Below the pieces are notes generated by a model. That model made no database searches. It was not told where the DNA came from and saw only the letters and a program-made list of their open reading frames with translations. From positions 46,188 through 110,187 of the forward strand of contig NZ_JAGFWR010000022.1 of the NCBI RefSeq assembly GCF_017599305.1: 64,000 nt of DNA. The letters are read 5' to 3'. The translations under genes were made by a program, and so were the position numbers. How positions within the stretch are numbered: position 1 is the stretch's first letter; every line of letters begins with the position of its first letter. Positions 46,110 to 55,067 of the stretch are shown piece by piece. The stretch is from Micromonospora antibiotica (GTDB lineage Bacteria; Actinomycetota; Actinomycetes; Mycobacteriales; Micromonosporaceae).

Positions 46110-49100
46110 TCAGTCAACGTCCGTCTCGATGCTTTGGGGATCGGTAGTGACGCGCTGCTGTGCGTCGTGCGCGTGTTGACGAAGGTGCTCTGGCACGGGC
46201 CTGCTGCGGGGCGTTGGGCGGGTGTCGTGGACGGCCTGGACGCGGGCTGTGGTGGCAGATACCGCATCGGCGAGGCGACTATTGCGACTGACGGCACGCC
46301 GGGCTTGCTCAGCGGCGGCAGCAAGCCCGGCGTACCGCGTGGGGAGAGCGTCGGCGTACCAGCGCTTCCATACGGCGTGGTCAGCCTCGACGATGGTTAT
46401 CCGTTGCTTGAGGCCCAGAATCTGACGATCGGCGGTGTCGAGCTCCCCTTGCAGGTGACCTACTTGGGTTGCGACCGTGGTGGCGTAGGCGCTCAGACTG
46501 CGCTGCGCCGCAACTCTTCGAGCACGCGGCGCGCCGCGATGCCACCAGCGCGGCTGCAACCGTTGGACGTGATTGCCGGCAGCGCGCTGGTTCTCTTCGA
46601 GGGTGACGAGTTGTTGCGCGAGTTCGTAGCGGTGGCGTTGGGCATCGGTGAGCGTGCGGTGACTGGCCCGTAGTTCATCCCCGACGTAGGCCGGTGCCGC
46701 GCGATCAGCGGCATGCAGTGCCGTGACGAGGCGGGTGAGCTCGGCGTCGGGTGCGATGGTGAGTCGCCCGGCGAGGGTGGCGGCGCCGAGGACGAGCCGG
46801 GCGCGGTGCCAGGCGTTCCATCGGGTGATGTCGTTGCTCGGCGGTTCGGGGCCGATGGGATGTGCGCTGCTGAGTCGGTAGGTGTCGCGGTAGGCGGCGA
46901 CGACGCCCGCCCGGGTGACCCATTGGCGTCGGCCGGCGTCGTCGGCGGGGATGTCGCCGAGAGCGAGACTCCAGGCGGGGCGAGTCTCGGCGGTGAGGCG
47001 GGCGAGCGCTTCGCTGCGGCGGTCGCAGACTGCGGCGACCTGGCGTAGCGCATCACCGACGTCACCGGTGAGACCGTCGGGAAGCCGTTCCGCGTAGGTA
47101 AGCCACTGGTCGGCGCGCTCGGCGATGTTGGGGTCGGCGGTGGTGTGCCGCATGAGCCGGTCGAGCCGCCAGCACAGGACGGCGGCGATGTCGTCGGCGG
47201 TGTCCAGTTCGCGCATACGCAGGACCCGGCGGAGCAGGTCGTGGGGCTCGTGGCCAGCGGTGGCGTACGTGGTGAGCTTGCTGATGAGCGCTGGTAGCGC
47301 GAGGTCGCGGCTGAGCCGTTCGGCGAGCGCGGGGCCGTAGAGCTGCCGGACGGTGGCAAGGTACGCGGGTATGTGGGCCCGTGCGAGCAGATCGTCATAG
47401 ATCGGGGTCCAGCTGTGCAGCGCGTCGACATCGGCCCAGAGCTGTTGTTCGGTCTCGATGGCGGAGCGGTCTGGAATCACTCGGCGGATGATGTCGGCGA
47501 GCACGGCGACGCGGGCGGTCGGCGGGGCGGGCGGTGTTCCTTCGCGCGGTTCGTCGTCGGTGACGACATACGCCTCGTTGAGCGTGCGGGCGCGGGTGAG
47601 CATGACGTAGACCCGGGCCAGTGAGGTGTTGTCGTCGATGAGCGCGCGGGCGGTGTCCACGGTCTGTCCTTGCGCCGAGTCGGCGGTCTGGGCGTAGGCA
47701 AGGTGGGTGTGTCGGGCGGTGTACGCGGCGGGCAGCACGGCGGCGGTTCCGGTCAGTGCGTTGGTGACGTGGACTTGCCCGTCGCCGGTGATGGCGTCGA
47801 TGCGCCACTGGTCCCGGTTGGTGACGTAGCCGGGGCCCGCGGCGATCCGTCGGTCGTTGCGGCGGGTGACGATGATGTCGCCGACGCTGGCGGCGACTCC
47901 GTCGCGGAGGCGGACCGACGGGCCGGGTTGGATGTGGCCGGCGGCGATGCGCAGCGCGCGGGCACGTTCGGCGACGGCGATGGCTTCGTCGTTGGTGCCG
48001 ACGAGGATCATGCTGCGGTGTCCGGCGGTGGTGTCGGCGAGCCAGCGGGAGAGCATCTGGTCGACGAGGTCACTACGGTGACCGCCGATGAGGCGTCCGC
48101 GCTCGTCGTATTCGGCGAGGACGGTGGGGTCGCCGTGGCGTAGCCGCAGGGATGCCGGGCCTTCCCAGGGGTGGGTGAACCGGTGCGCATGGGTGAGGGA
48201 GCGGGTGACGCCGAGGGTGGCCAGATAGCGCAGGAGGCCGCCGGGGCCGACGGCGGAGGTCTGTTGGGGGTCGCCGACGAGGATGAGCTTTCCGCGTACC
48301 TGGTCGAGTTGGACCGTGAGGCGGGCCAGGTCGTGGCTGGAGACCTGCGACGCCTCGTCGATGATGACCCACTGTCCGGGGGCGAACCGCCAGTCGCGGG
48401 CCACCGATCCGGGTGGCGGCCGACGCTGGGCGTGGAACCACCGGGCGGTGTTTTCCGTACGCAGGGTGGTGCCGTCGGGTTGGCGGGTCGCGTCGGCGAG
48501 GAGGTTCGCGGCGGACTGGCTGGTGGTGAGGCCGAGCACGGGTACGTCGGCGCTGGCTGCGGCTGCGACAACGGCCCGTTGCAGATGTGTCTTTCCGGTT
48601 CCGGCGGGGCCGATGACGCCGGTGACGCGGCGGTCTCCGATGAGGAAGCGCAGGATCTCTGCCTTCTCGTCGGTCAGCTCGGTCTGGTCGATGACGGCGT
48701 CGATGACCCTGGCCGGTGCGGGGCGTGCACCTCGTTGCCGGGCGTAGCTGATGACCTGTTGCTCGGCGGCGAGGACGCTGCGGGTCGTGAGGTGCAGGTC
48801 CCGGTGGCGGGTGTATTCGCTGTGCCGGTCGCTGCCGCGTTGCAGGCTAGGTCCCCACTGCACGAGTGCCGGTGGGGTGAGGACCCGCAGGCCGGCGCTC
48901 TGATCAGTGATGGCGGTGACGGCGAGGCGTTGGACCCGTCGCCAGTCGTCGGCCGGTGACCCGCCGGCCGTGATGTCGAGGACCCGGCCGACGGCCAGTT
49001 CGAGGTGGTCGAGGGTGAAGACGGCACGCTCTCGGCTGAGGGTGTGCACGGCACGGGCGACGGCCATTCGGTCGTCGGCGCGGACGGCGGCGGCGAGGAC

Positions 49101-50318
49101 TCGCTCGCGGTGAGCTGGCGGTACGCCCAGTCGTACGGCGGCGTCGTGCAGCATCGCCTCATCGACTGCGTTCGGGGCATCCGCGGTACGTCGGGCCAGT
49201 TGGAGGACGCGGGTAGCGGTCACGGCGGTCGTGTCGCGGGCCCGGCCGGCGAGGAGTCGGCGGACCTGGCCGGTGGTGTCCAGGCCATGCCTGCGGTCTT
49301 CAGCGCGCCACCGGCGTACGGCGTCGTCGGTCGACTCTGCGCCCCTGTGCGGTCGGCGGGTGCGCAGGGTGGCATCCTGCGCCCGGGCCCGCCAGCGGCG
49401 GGAGGACATCCGGTGCTGCGGGTTCGCCTGCCGGCGGATCGCCTGGGTGATGGCGGTGCGGCGCTTGGCGTAGTGGCGGATGGACTCGTCGCTGATGCCG
49501 ACGATCTCCCGGATGCCGGAGCCGGGGCGGGCTGCGAAGGTGACCCCGCGTCGTCGGCGTAGCTCGACCTCGATCGCGCGTTCATAGGCGACACGGGCGC
49601 CGATCGCTGCCCGGTAGAAGGCGCGGCCGTCGAGCGCGAGCCATTGGGTTGACCCGTCGTGGGAGTGGGCGAGAACCTTGGCACTGACCACGATGTGCGC
49701 GTGTAGTTGTGGGTCGCGTTCACGGCTGAGTCGGTGGTCGAAGACCATGGTGGCCAGGCCGGCGGTGTCGAGTTGGCGTACGCCACCAGCCCCGGCGCGG
49801 GCGTACGCGCCGTGCCGTTGCAGGTGGTCGAGCGCGATGCGGACGCCGGCGTGGTGCGCCGCCATGACGTCCCGTTTGACTTCGGCGTCGCCGAAGGCCC
49901 AGAGCAGCGACACACTGTTGACCGGTGACACGGTGACGTCGAAAGCGGATACCGCCCGGCGTTCCGGCGCGGTCATGGCGTCGTGCCAGACCTTGTCGCG
50001 TTGTTCGATCGTCGCGTCGTCCGGGAGGGCCAGTAGCGCGCGCTGGGCGGCGGCAGCCCGGGTCGCGTCGGTCTGCGGTGCGTAGGTACGCCACCGCTGC
50101 CCCAGCTGGTAGCCGGATCGAGGGTGACGGCCCTGACCGACGAGGAACCGCATCTGTTCTTCGGCAACCGGGCCGCTCATGCCCAGCACGACGGCACCGT
50201 CACCGGCCCACCAACCGGGGCTCTCGCCGCGGGCGGTCGGGTCCACGTAGTAGGGGGTCGGACCGTTGTCGGCGGGGGCGCGCATGTCGTGCCGGCCGGC
50301 CGCGACCTGCTCCATCAC
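46110..50318 (-). CDS. MobF relaxase with RecD-like helicase (TrwC/TraI type)
   Basis: 1402 aa; a stop precedes the GTG/ATG pair at 50318, so the N-terminus cannot be longer. Relaxase motifs: Tyr pair PTPYY (21-24), FDVTVSPVNSVSLLWA (126-141), and the metal-binding FDH (193-195) with DPQLHAHIVV (202-211). Helicase motifs: GVIGPAGTGKTHL (567-579), WVIIDEASQVS, LVGDPQQTSAVGPGGLL and AQTADSAQGQTVDTARAL. The protein nicks at oriT and unwinds the transferred strand. The usual first Tyr pair near residue 18 appears replaced by the single YY at 23-24. A coiled Arg/Ala-rich C-terminus follows. Confidence 0.93.
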   Translation of the reverse strand: MMEQVAAGRHDMRAPADNGPTPYYVDPTARGESPGWWAGDGAVVLGMSGPVAEEQMRFLVGQGRHPRSGYQLGQRWRTYAPQTDATRAAAAQRALLALPDDATIEQRDKVWHDAMTAPERRAVSAFDVTVSPVNSVSLLWAFGDAEVKRDVMAAHHAGVRIALDHLQRHGAYARAGAGGVRQLDTAGLATMVFDHRLSRERDPQLHAHIVVSAKVLAHSHDGSTQWLALDGRAFYRAAIGARVAYERAIEVELRRRRGVTFAARPGSGIREIVGISDESIRHYAKRRTAITQAIRRQANPQHRMSSRRWRARAQDATLRTRRPHRGAESTDDAVRRWRAEDRRHGLDTTGQVRRLLAGRARDTTAVTATRVLQLARRTADAPNAVDEAMLHDAAVRLGVPPAHRERVLAAAVRADDRMAVARAVHTLSRERAVFTLDHLELAVGRVLDITAGGSPADDWRRVQRLAVTAITDQSAGLRVLTPPALVQWGPSLQRGSDRHSEYTRHRDLHLTTRSVLAAEQQVISYARQRGARPAPARVIDAVIDQTELTDEKAEILRFLIGDRRVTGVIGPAGTGKTHLQRAVVAAAASADVPVLGLTTSQSAANLLADATRQPDGTTLRTENTARWFHAQRRPPPGSVARDWRFAPGQWVIIDEASQVSSHDLARLTVQLDQVRGKLILVGDPQQTSAVGPGGLLRYLATLGVTRSLTHAHRFTHPWEGPASLRLRHGDPTVLAEYDERGRLIGGHRSDLVDQMLSRWLADTTAGHRSMILVGTNDEAIAVAERARALRIAAGHIQPGPSVRLRDGVAASVGDIIVTRRNDRRIAAGPGYVTNRDQWRIDAITGDGQVHVTNALTGTAAVLPAAYTARHTHLAYAQTADSAQGQTVDTARALIDDNTSLARVYVMLTRARTLNEAYVVTDDEPREGTPPAPPTARVAVLADIIRRVIPDRSAIETEQQLWADVDALHSWTPIYDDLLARAHIPAYLATVRQLYGPALAERLSRDLALPALISKLTTYATAGHEPHDLLRRVLRMRELDTADDIAAVLCWRLDRLMRHTTADPNIAERADQWLTYAERLPDGLTGDVGDALRQVAAVCDRRSEALARLTAETRPAWSLALGDIPADDAGRRQWVTRAGVVAAYRDTYRLSSAHPIGPEPPSNDITRWNAWHRARLVLGAATLAGRLTIAPDAELTRLVTALHAADRAAPAYVGDELRASHRTLTDAQRHRYELAQQLVTLEENQRAAGNHVQRLQPRWWHRGAPRARRVAAQRSLSAYATTVATQVGHLQGELDTADRQILGLKQRITIVEADHAVWKRWYADALPTRYAGLAAAAEQARRAVSRNSRLADAVSATTARVQAVHDTRPTPRSRPVPEHLRQHAHDAQQRVTTDPQSIETDVD

Positions 50319-50597
50319 GTACCGGTATCAGCTGCCGGGCGAGATTCTCGTGATGGACAACATGCTGAAACCGTAGAAGATCAACTTCATTGCTGCGGGG
50401 AAGAATGCAAGAGGGTGTATCGCCTTGAGAATTGCAAAGTGCGGTTGTTCGGTTGTTGTTGCAGGTGGCAGGCGGTGCAGATTGTCCGGGTGGGAATCGA
50501 GGGTGGATCCTGGGATTGCGGCTGCATTCGAACGAATTGGCAGATTCCTGTGGTGGAGGCTGTGTCGTTGGCGATGGGTGGTCGTTACGGTCGTCGT
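50319..50597. promoter_or_regulatory. divergent AT-richer region, candidate oriT/promoter
   Basis: This ~280-bp gap between the relaxase and the divergent small gene has clearly lower GC than its flanks. It contains short direct motifs (GGTTGTTCGGTTGTTGTTG) and TTCGAA. MobF oriT sites usually lie next to the relaxase gene, so this is a reasonable location; the nic site was not identified. Confidence 0.4.
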
Positions 50598-51026
50598 ATG
50601 GCGAGTAGAACGGGGAATGACGCGGTTCGTGCTCTTCGGGCGCGGCAGGAGGTGGAGCGGCGCGCGGTGCGGGCGGTCGAGCAGGCAGGGGCGGCGTTGG
50701 CGGACGTGGTGGAGCGGCGTCGTGAGTTGGTGGCGAGGCTCGACGGGGAGGTGCAGGAGGCGAGGGCAGCGCATGAGTTGTCGGTGGTGGTGTTGGCGAC
50801 GGTGCTCCGTGACGACGGGTTGGCCGCCGAGTTGGCGGGTCTCGACGTGAGTAGGGTGCGGGCGTTGCGGCGTGGCTTTGACGGGAAGGTTGTGCGGGAG
50901 CGGATCGCGCAGACGGGGGCGGTGGTGTCGCGACGTCGGGGCCGGGCTCCGACGGAGGACGCTGCACCACGCGTGGGTCCGGTCGCAGGTGGGGAGTCCT
51001 CCGCCGGTGCGGCGGTTGGTGGGTGA
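50598..51026 (+). CDS. small coiled-coil protein divergent from relaxase
   Basis: 142 aa from the ATG at 50598 (MASRTGNDAVRALRARQEVE); an ATG at 50574 is in frame. A long charged helix (residues 8-60) is followed by LATVLRDDGLAAELAGLDVS and a basic Arg-rich tail. Position beside the relaxase suggests a relaxosome or regulatory accessory; this is unproven. Confidence 0.65.
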   Translation: MASRTGNDAVRALRARQEVERRAVRAVEQAGAALADVVERRRELVARLDGEVQEARAAHELSVVVLATVLRDDGLAAELAGLDVSRVRALRRGFDGKVVRERIAQTGAVVSRRRGRAPTEDAAPRVGPVAGGESSAGAAVGG

Positions 51027-51037
51027 CTGGTCTTCGG

Positions 51038-51715
51038 TCAGGTCATGTCGAGTCCGCATCCGGTGCACACCAGGACGGTGTGGTGGGCGAGCCAGCGGCT
51101 GGCCGTTTCGTCGGCGGTGCATTGCTCGGGGATGGCGGCGGGCCAGGGTCCTTCGATGACCTTCCTTCCCGGGTAGACCCATAGCCGTTGGTGCGTCCCG
51201 TGGTAGGCGACGGGTGCGCCGGGGATGTGGCTCGCGACGGTAAGCGTGTGCCGGTACCGCAGGTCGGTTCCGTCGGTGCGGGTGGTGACGATCAGCGGGA
51301 ACCTGCGGTGGACGGTGGCCCGGTACTTGTCGAAGTCGGTGAACCGGGGCGAGCACATTTCTGCGCGGTCGATGAGTGCGAGGGCTTCGAAGGGGAGTTC
51401 CTGGCGGTGGTGGTGGCGGGCCGCGTCGAGGTGCGCGGCGGCGCGGGCGTCGCGTTCGGTTTGGCGCTGGTCGCGTTGTTGAGCGGTGGTGCGGGGTGTG
51501 GTCAGGGTGGCGGGGTGGTCCTGGAGGTGTGCCGCGACGGCCTGCCAGATGGCCTTCCGGCCGTGCCGCGCGGTGAGGTCTTCCAGGTGTCCGTCGCTGA
51601 GGTAGCGGACGGTGTCGTTGATGGTGAGCCTCAGCGGCCCGGAGTGGTACGTGGCTGCCCAGTCCTGGCAGACGTGGGCGATGATGACGCGTTCGGCGGG
51701 GCGGAGAGCGCTCAC
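51038..51715 (-). CDS. hypothetical protein of element maintenance region
   Basis: 225 aa from the GTG at 51715 with AAAGGA upstream (VSALRPAERVIIAHVCQDWA). It has helical N-terminal and Arg/His-rich middle parts, then a beta-rich segment (ATVHRRFPLIVTTRTDGTDL). A Cys pair with spacing VCTGCGLDM ends the protein and may bind metal. No family recognised. Confidence 0.65.
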   Translation of the reverse strand: MSALRPAERVIIAHVCQDWAATYHSGPLRLTINDTVRYLSDGHLEDLTARHGRKAIWQAVAAHLQDHPATLTTPRTTAQQRDQRQTERDARAAAHLDAARHHHRQELPFEALALIDRAEMCSPRFTDFDKYRATVHRRFPLIVTTRTDGTDLRYRHTLTVASHIPGAPVAYHGTHQRLWVYPGRKVIEGPWPAAIPEQCTADETASRWLAHHTVLVCTGCGLDMT

Positions 51716-51780
51716 GGCGATGTCCTTTGCGTGTGAGGGAGAGCGGGATCGGCGGTGTCCGGCGCGGTGGCGCTGGTCCG

Positions 51781-51813
51781 CGTTGCCCGGCCACATCGCG
51801 CGGCCGGGCAACG
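51781..51813 (-). terminator. hairpin terminator after the GGDEF gene
   Basis: A perfect 12-bp stem (CGTTGCCCGGCC and complement) with a 9-nt loop lies 13 bp past the GGDEF stop codon. There is no U-tract, as is common in actinobacteria. Confidence 0.65.
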
Positions 51814-51826
51814 TCGGGTCGGCGGC

Positions 51827-52468
51827 TTATCGGAAGCGCCGCCGGTCGTTGTCGGTGCGCCTGCTGAGGTCGGTCAGGTCTGGGTGGTATTCGCGGACGC
51901 CTCCGCCTGCCTGCTTGGCCGCGTACATGGCGGCGTCTGCCTGTGCCAGGAGTTCGGTTGCGGCACGGTGGCCGGGGCCGGCGGTGGCGAGGCCGATGCT
52001 GGCGTGGCAGTGGAATGGCTGCCAGCGCAGTGTGATCGTTGCGTTGGCGAGCGCGTTGGCGGCGGCTTGGGCGCAGGAGCGGGCGGTGTCGGCGTCACCG
52101 TCGACGATGATGAGGAACTCGTCTCCGCTCATCCGTCCGACGATGGTTCGGGGTGGTGCGGCTCGGACGAGTGCGACGGCGACGTGGCGGAGGACGAAGT
52201 CTCCGGCGGCATGGCCGTATTCGTCGTTGACGTCCTTGAAACGGTCGAGGTCGAGTAGGAGCACGGCGACCCGGTGGGCGGGGTTGCTGAGCACCTGGTC
52301 GAGGTGGGCGAGCATGGCGCGGCGGTTGGGGAGGCCGGTCAGTTCGTCGTGGCGGGCTTCGTGGCGGGCGGCGGCCAGGTGGCCGCGTAGCCGCAGGCTG
52401 TACGCGATGAGCAGGAGGCAACAGCAACTCGTACTGAACAGGAGTGCGAGAGTGGCCGATCTCGGCAT
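51827..52468 (-). CDS. GGDEF-domain diguanylate cyclase-like membrane protein
   Basis: 213 aa. One N-terminal membrane helix (about 5-26) is followed by the GGDEF domain: HDELTGLPNRRAMLAHLDQV, LLLDLDRFKDVNDEYGHAAG, then RMSGDEFLII with SGDEF at 114-118 instead of GGDEF, a variant known in active cyclases. No RxxD inhibitory site is visible five residues upstream. It would make cyclic-di-GMP at the membrane without a separate sensor domain. A promoter plus leader hairpin of the shared type lies upstream. This is unusual cargo for a mobile element. Confidence 0.9.
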   Translation of the reverse strand: MPRSATLALLFSTSCCCLLLIAYSLRLRGHLAAARHEARHDELTGLPNRRAMLAHLDQVLSNPAHRVAVLLLDLDRFKDVNDEYGHAAGDFVLRHVAVALVRAAPPRTIVGRMSGDEFLIIVDGDADTARSCAQAAANALANATITLRWQPFHCHASIGLATAGPGHRAATELLAQADAAMYAAKQAGGGVREYHPDLTDLSRRTDNDRRRFR

Positions 52469-52502
52469 GGACTACTCCCTTGCCTGGGGTGTGTGGTGTT
52501 GG

Positions 52503-52542
52503 TGCGGGGTTCGCCGTCCCGCAGAAAATGGCTGTTTCTATA
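52503..52542 (-). promoter_or_regulatory. shared promoter and 5' leader hairpin, copy A
   Basis: On the minus strand, an extended -10 (CTGTATAGA; hexamer at 52537-52542) is followed after 13 nt by a hairpin, stem TGCGGG/CCCGCA with loop ACGGCGAAC (52503-52523). It precedes the GGDEF gene, and the hairpin would lie at the extreme 5' end of the mRNA. Confidence 0.7.
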
Positions 52543-52772
52543 CAGCAACTTTGGTCGGTTGATCGCCGGAGTGGTTCGCAGCGGGTCGCTCGGCGGGGCC
52601 CGCGTCGTCGACCAGGTGTTCACCGCACGGGCGCCCGATGCCGGGCCGGTGCGGTCGGCCAGTCACTCTGGGCGACCTTCGTTGGCGACGCGGCGTCCTC
52701 GGTGTGGAGGTTGGTCACCTGCGGGGCCCGGCGGTCGCAGTTGGTTCACCGCCGGGCTCCGCAGGTGGTGGT

Positions 52773-53675
52773 TCAGGTGGTCGGCTCTGTTATGGGCCGG
52801 ACGCGGAGGACGTCGCCGGGCGCGATCCGTGCGGCCGGCTGTTGCGTGCGTAGGTCGACGATTGGGCGGTACGTCTTCGCCCAGAGCAGGTGCCACGGGT
52901 GTGCCGGGTGCCCGGCGCGGGCGCTGTCCGGGTCGCCGGAGGCGGTGGGGTCGTCTGCCTGGTCATCGCGGTATCGGGGCATCCTGCCGGCGAGCATCGG
53001 GCAGGCGGTGGCGCTGTAGGTGGCGCACTCGGCGTGCATCGGCGGTTCGGGGGCGATGAGACGGGCGATGTCGACGTCGCGCATGGCGAACACGAACGGC
53101 GAGTGGGTTGGCCGGCCGCAGATCTGGCAGCGTTGGTCGTGCAGGCATGCCGTGAGGCGGTGGGCGTCGATCGCGCCGAACCGGTAGCGGCCGTCCGGCA
53201 TGTGGACGGTGATCCACGGTACGACGAGTCCGCCGATCGTGGGCCGGTGTAGCAGGGCGAGCGGTTGCCGGCTGCCGGTGCCCTCGTGTCGGCTCGGTTC
53301 TGGACGTTCGGGCAGGTTGCCGGTGTGTTGCTGTGTCGGGCAATGCGACGGCGGGGCGGATCTGGTGTCCTCCGAGGTGGTGAAGAAGACGTGGTGGTTC
53401 GAGTGTCCCAGGCCCTCCCGGTCGCGATCCGCCTGCAATGTGGCGTGCAGGTCGTCGGGGATGTGGGCGTACGGGCGGACGGCTTCGATGATCACGGCCG
53501 GGTCGGTGACCTGTTCGGCTGCTCCGAGGTGCAGGGGCGTTGCATCCTCGGCGATCTCGTCGTCGATGTCGGGGTCCGTGACGACGGCGAAGTACGTGCG
53601 CAGCGGCCGGTCCCAGCCGACGGCCACTTCGTGGCGCGCGAACTGCGGTAGGGGTGTGAGGTCGTGCCTGCTCAT
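52773..53675 (-). CDS. hypothetical protein with Cys-rich motif
   Basis: 300 aa from the ATG at 53675 with GAGGAAAGAGGG upstream (MSRHDLTPLPQFARHEVAVG). The middle is disordered (Pro/Thr/Glu). A C-terminal half contains CLHDQRCQICGRPTHSPFVF and HAECATYSATACPML, suggesting a zinc-binding module. The product ends IAPGDVLRVRPI. Family unknown. Leader copy B precedes it. Confidence 0.7.
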   Translation of the reverse strand: MSRHDLTPLPQFARHEVAVGWDRPLRTYFAVVTDPDIDDEIAEDATPLHLGAAEQVTDPAVIIEAVRPYAHIPDDLHATLQADRDREGLGHSNHHVFFTTSEDTRSAPPSHCPTQQHTGNLPERPEPSRHEGTGSRQPLALLHRPTIGGLVVPWITVHMPDGRYRFGAIDAHRLTACLHDQRCQICGRPTHSPFVFAMRDVDIARLIAPEPPMHAECATYSATACPMLAGRMPRYRDDQADDPTASGDPDSARAGHPAHPWHLLWAKTYRPIVDLRTQQPAARIAPGDVLRVRPITEPTT

Positions 53676-53707
53676 GAGCCCTCTTTCCTCGGGTTTGTGT
53701 GGCGTCG

Positions 53708-53748
53708 GGAGGGGGTTCGCCGTCCCCTCCTGAACAACTATTACTATA
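53708..53748 (-). promoter_or_regulatory. shared promoter and 5' leader hairpin, copy B
   Basis: Extended -10 GTGTATAGT (hexamer 53743-53748) is followed after 12 nt by stem GGAGGGG/CCCCTCC with loop ACGGCGAAC (53708-53730). It precedes the Cys-rich hypothetical gene by 33 bp. Confidence 0.75.
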
Positions 53749-54157
53749 CACCATTACAAGTCGGCTCGCCTCTGCCGGCAGGCTTTTTCAGATGGTCTTG
53801 ATGTTCGGGTCCGCCGGTTGCGCCTCGGACGGTGCGGGGGTCGGCAGCTGATGCGCCCCCCACTTCTTTCGGCGGTGGGGGCGAGCTTGCTCGACCGTGG
53901 CGCGCGCAGTGGAGGTCAAGTCCGGGCGCGGGGTTTCGAGGAAAGATCATGCGGGGTGTGCATGATGTTTCCGAGCCGCGCCCGGACTTGACCGGAGCGA
54001 GCACGCCGCTAGCCTGTCCCGGCCCCACCGTTGGAAGGAGGGGGTTCGAACAGTGCGGCCGCAGGCCGCTTCCGGTTATGCGGCCCGCCAGGGCCGTGAC
54101 GGTGAGGCCGGATGGCTGCGGCGCGTACCGGCGGATGGGTTTGTGACGGCGGTGTGC
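53749..54157. other. intergenic region containing a large nested inverted repeat
   Basis: No convincing gene. The main feature is an 80-bp inverted repeat at 53914-53993, described separately. Confidence 0.5.
53914..53993. repeat. 80-bp nested inverted repeat
   Basis: Outer arms of 18 bp (GGTCAAGTCCGGGCGCGG at 53914-53931 and its exact complement at 53976-53993) enclose inner arms GGAAA/TTTCC and ATCATGC/GCATGAT around a short loop. Such cruciforms occur at plasmid origins, oriT or partition sites. It shares GGTCAAG with the palindrome at 9668-9689. Confidence 0.7.
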
Positions 54158-54835
54158 TCAGGCGCCGCGTTCGTCGAGCATGGTCCACAGGGTTTTCCGC
54201 CGCCAGCGGAGCCGGCGGCGTCCACTCGGCCCGGTGCTCTGCTCGTCGGCGCGGTCCAAGGCCTGGGGTGGGAGCGCGTTGGGGTGGCTATAGCCGAGTA
54301 CCCGGGCGGCTTCGGCTCGTCCGACGAGTTCGTCCGGGTCGCCGGAGCGATCGGGGTGCCCGGTGGGGGTGCCTGCCGGCCGGCCCGCAGTCGCGCTGGT
54401 GCCTCCTCTGCCGATGCGGCTCTCGGCGATGGTCCAGACGGTGCTGCGCTTCCAGCGTCTGCGGCTGCGCCCTCCGGGGGTCAGTGACACGTCGTCGGCG
54501 CATTCCTTCAGCCGTAGCCACACCGGGTTGTTGCCGTGCAGGGCACTGCGTTCCCGGTAGCCGAGGATCTGGGCTGCCGTGGCGGCGTCCACCAGTTCGT
54601 CGGGGTCGCCGGAGCGGTCGATGCTGGCCTGGGCGCTTCGGGTGACCTGCTCCGCCGGGGGTCGATACCGGGTGATGTCGCTGCGGTGCCACGAGCGGCC
54701 GTCGTCCGCGCGGGACGGGAAGCCGGTGGTGGAGCGATCGTGGTACAGCCGGTCGAGGCGGCTGACGGAGATGCCGAGGATCGCTGCTGCTTCGGCCCGG
54801 TTGACGAGATCGGGGTCGGGGGAGCGGGTGGGCAT
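54158..54835 (-). CDS. triple helix-turn-helix (AlpA/Xis-like) DNA-binding protein
   Basis: 225 aa from the ATG at 54835 (frame open to 54913). Three tandem modules each begin with a DPDxLV sequence: LVNRAEAAAILGISVSRLDR (about 9-28), LVDAATAAQILGYRERSALH, and LVGRAEAARVLGYSHPNALP. Each ends with an Arg/Trp-rich segment such as RSWHRSDITRY, RRRWKRSTVWTIAESR, RLRWRRKTLWTMLDER. Single modules resemble excisionase/AlpA MerR-type HTHs. It may act as the element's excisionase or regulator. Confidence 0.75.
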   Translation of the reverse strand: MPTRSPDPDLVNRAEAAAILGISVSRLDRLYHDRSTTGFPSRADDGRSWHRSDITRYRPPAEQVTRSAQASIDRSGDPDELVDAATAAQILGYRERSALHGNNPVWLRLKECADDVSLTPGGRSRRRWKRSTVWTIAESRIGRGGTSATAGRPAGTPTGHPDRSGDPDELVGRAEAARVLGYSHPNALPPQALDRADEQSTGPSGRRRLRWRRKTLWTMLDERGA

Positions 54836-55000
54836 GAGGTGATGATGCCGCACGCGCCGGGTGGTGGACCGGATGGCCGGGTGCCGGGTGGGTTGCCGGG
54901 TCACGTTGAGCAAGCGTGTGCAGACGCTGTCGTACGATGGCGGGCACGTGTCCGGCGGTGATGGCTCTTGGGGCCTGTGTGGCGTCGGACGCCAGGCGGT

Positions 55001-55029
55001 CGGGGGGAGTTCGCCAAACTAACCCCCCG
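55001..55029 (-). repeat. variant hairpin D with GGCGAA loop
   Basis: Stem CGGGGGG/CCCCCCG encloses AGTTCGCCAAACTAA, which on the minus strand includes GGCGAA. Outer arms CCAGGCG/CGCCTGG at 54992-54998 and 55035-55041 extend it. There is no matching -10, so it may instead be a terminator for the gene at 55068. Confidence 0.5.
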
Positions 55030-55067
55030 GTCGCCGCCTGGATCGTCGCTGTGTGACTTCACCTGTC

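Noticed and set aside
52469..52623. Extended N-termini containing GDGEP-like peptides upstream of several 51-61 kb genes
   Set aside because: The similar peptides arise from translating the shared promoter and hairpin DNA; real starts with ribosome binding sites lie downstream.
53744..54028. 94-aa minus-strand frame over the nested inverted repeat
   Set aside because: It consists largely of the inverted repeat and shows no coding signature or ribosome binding site.
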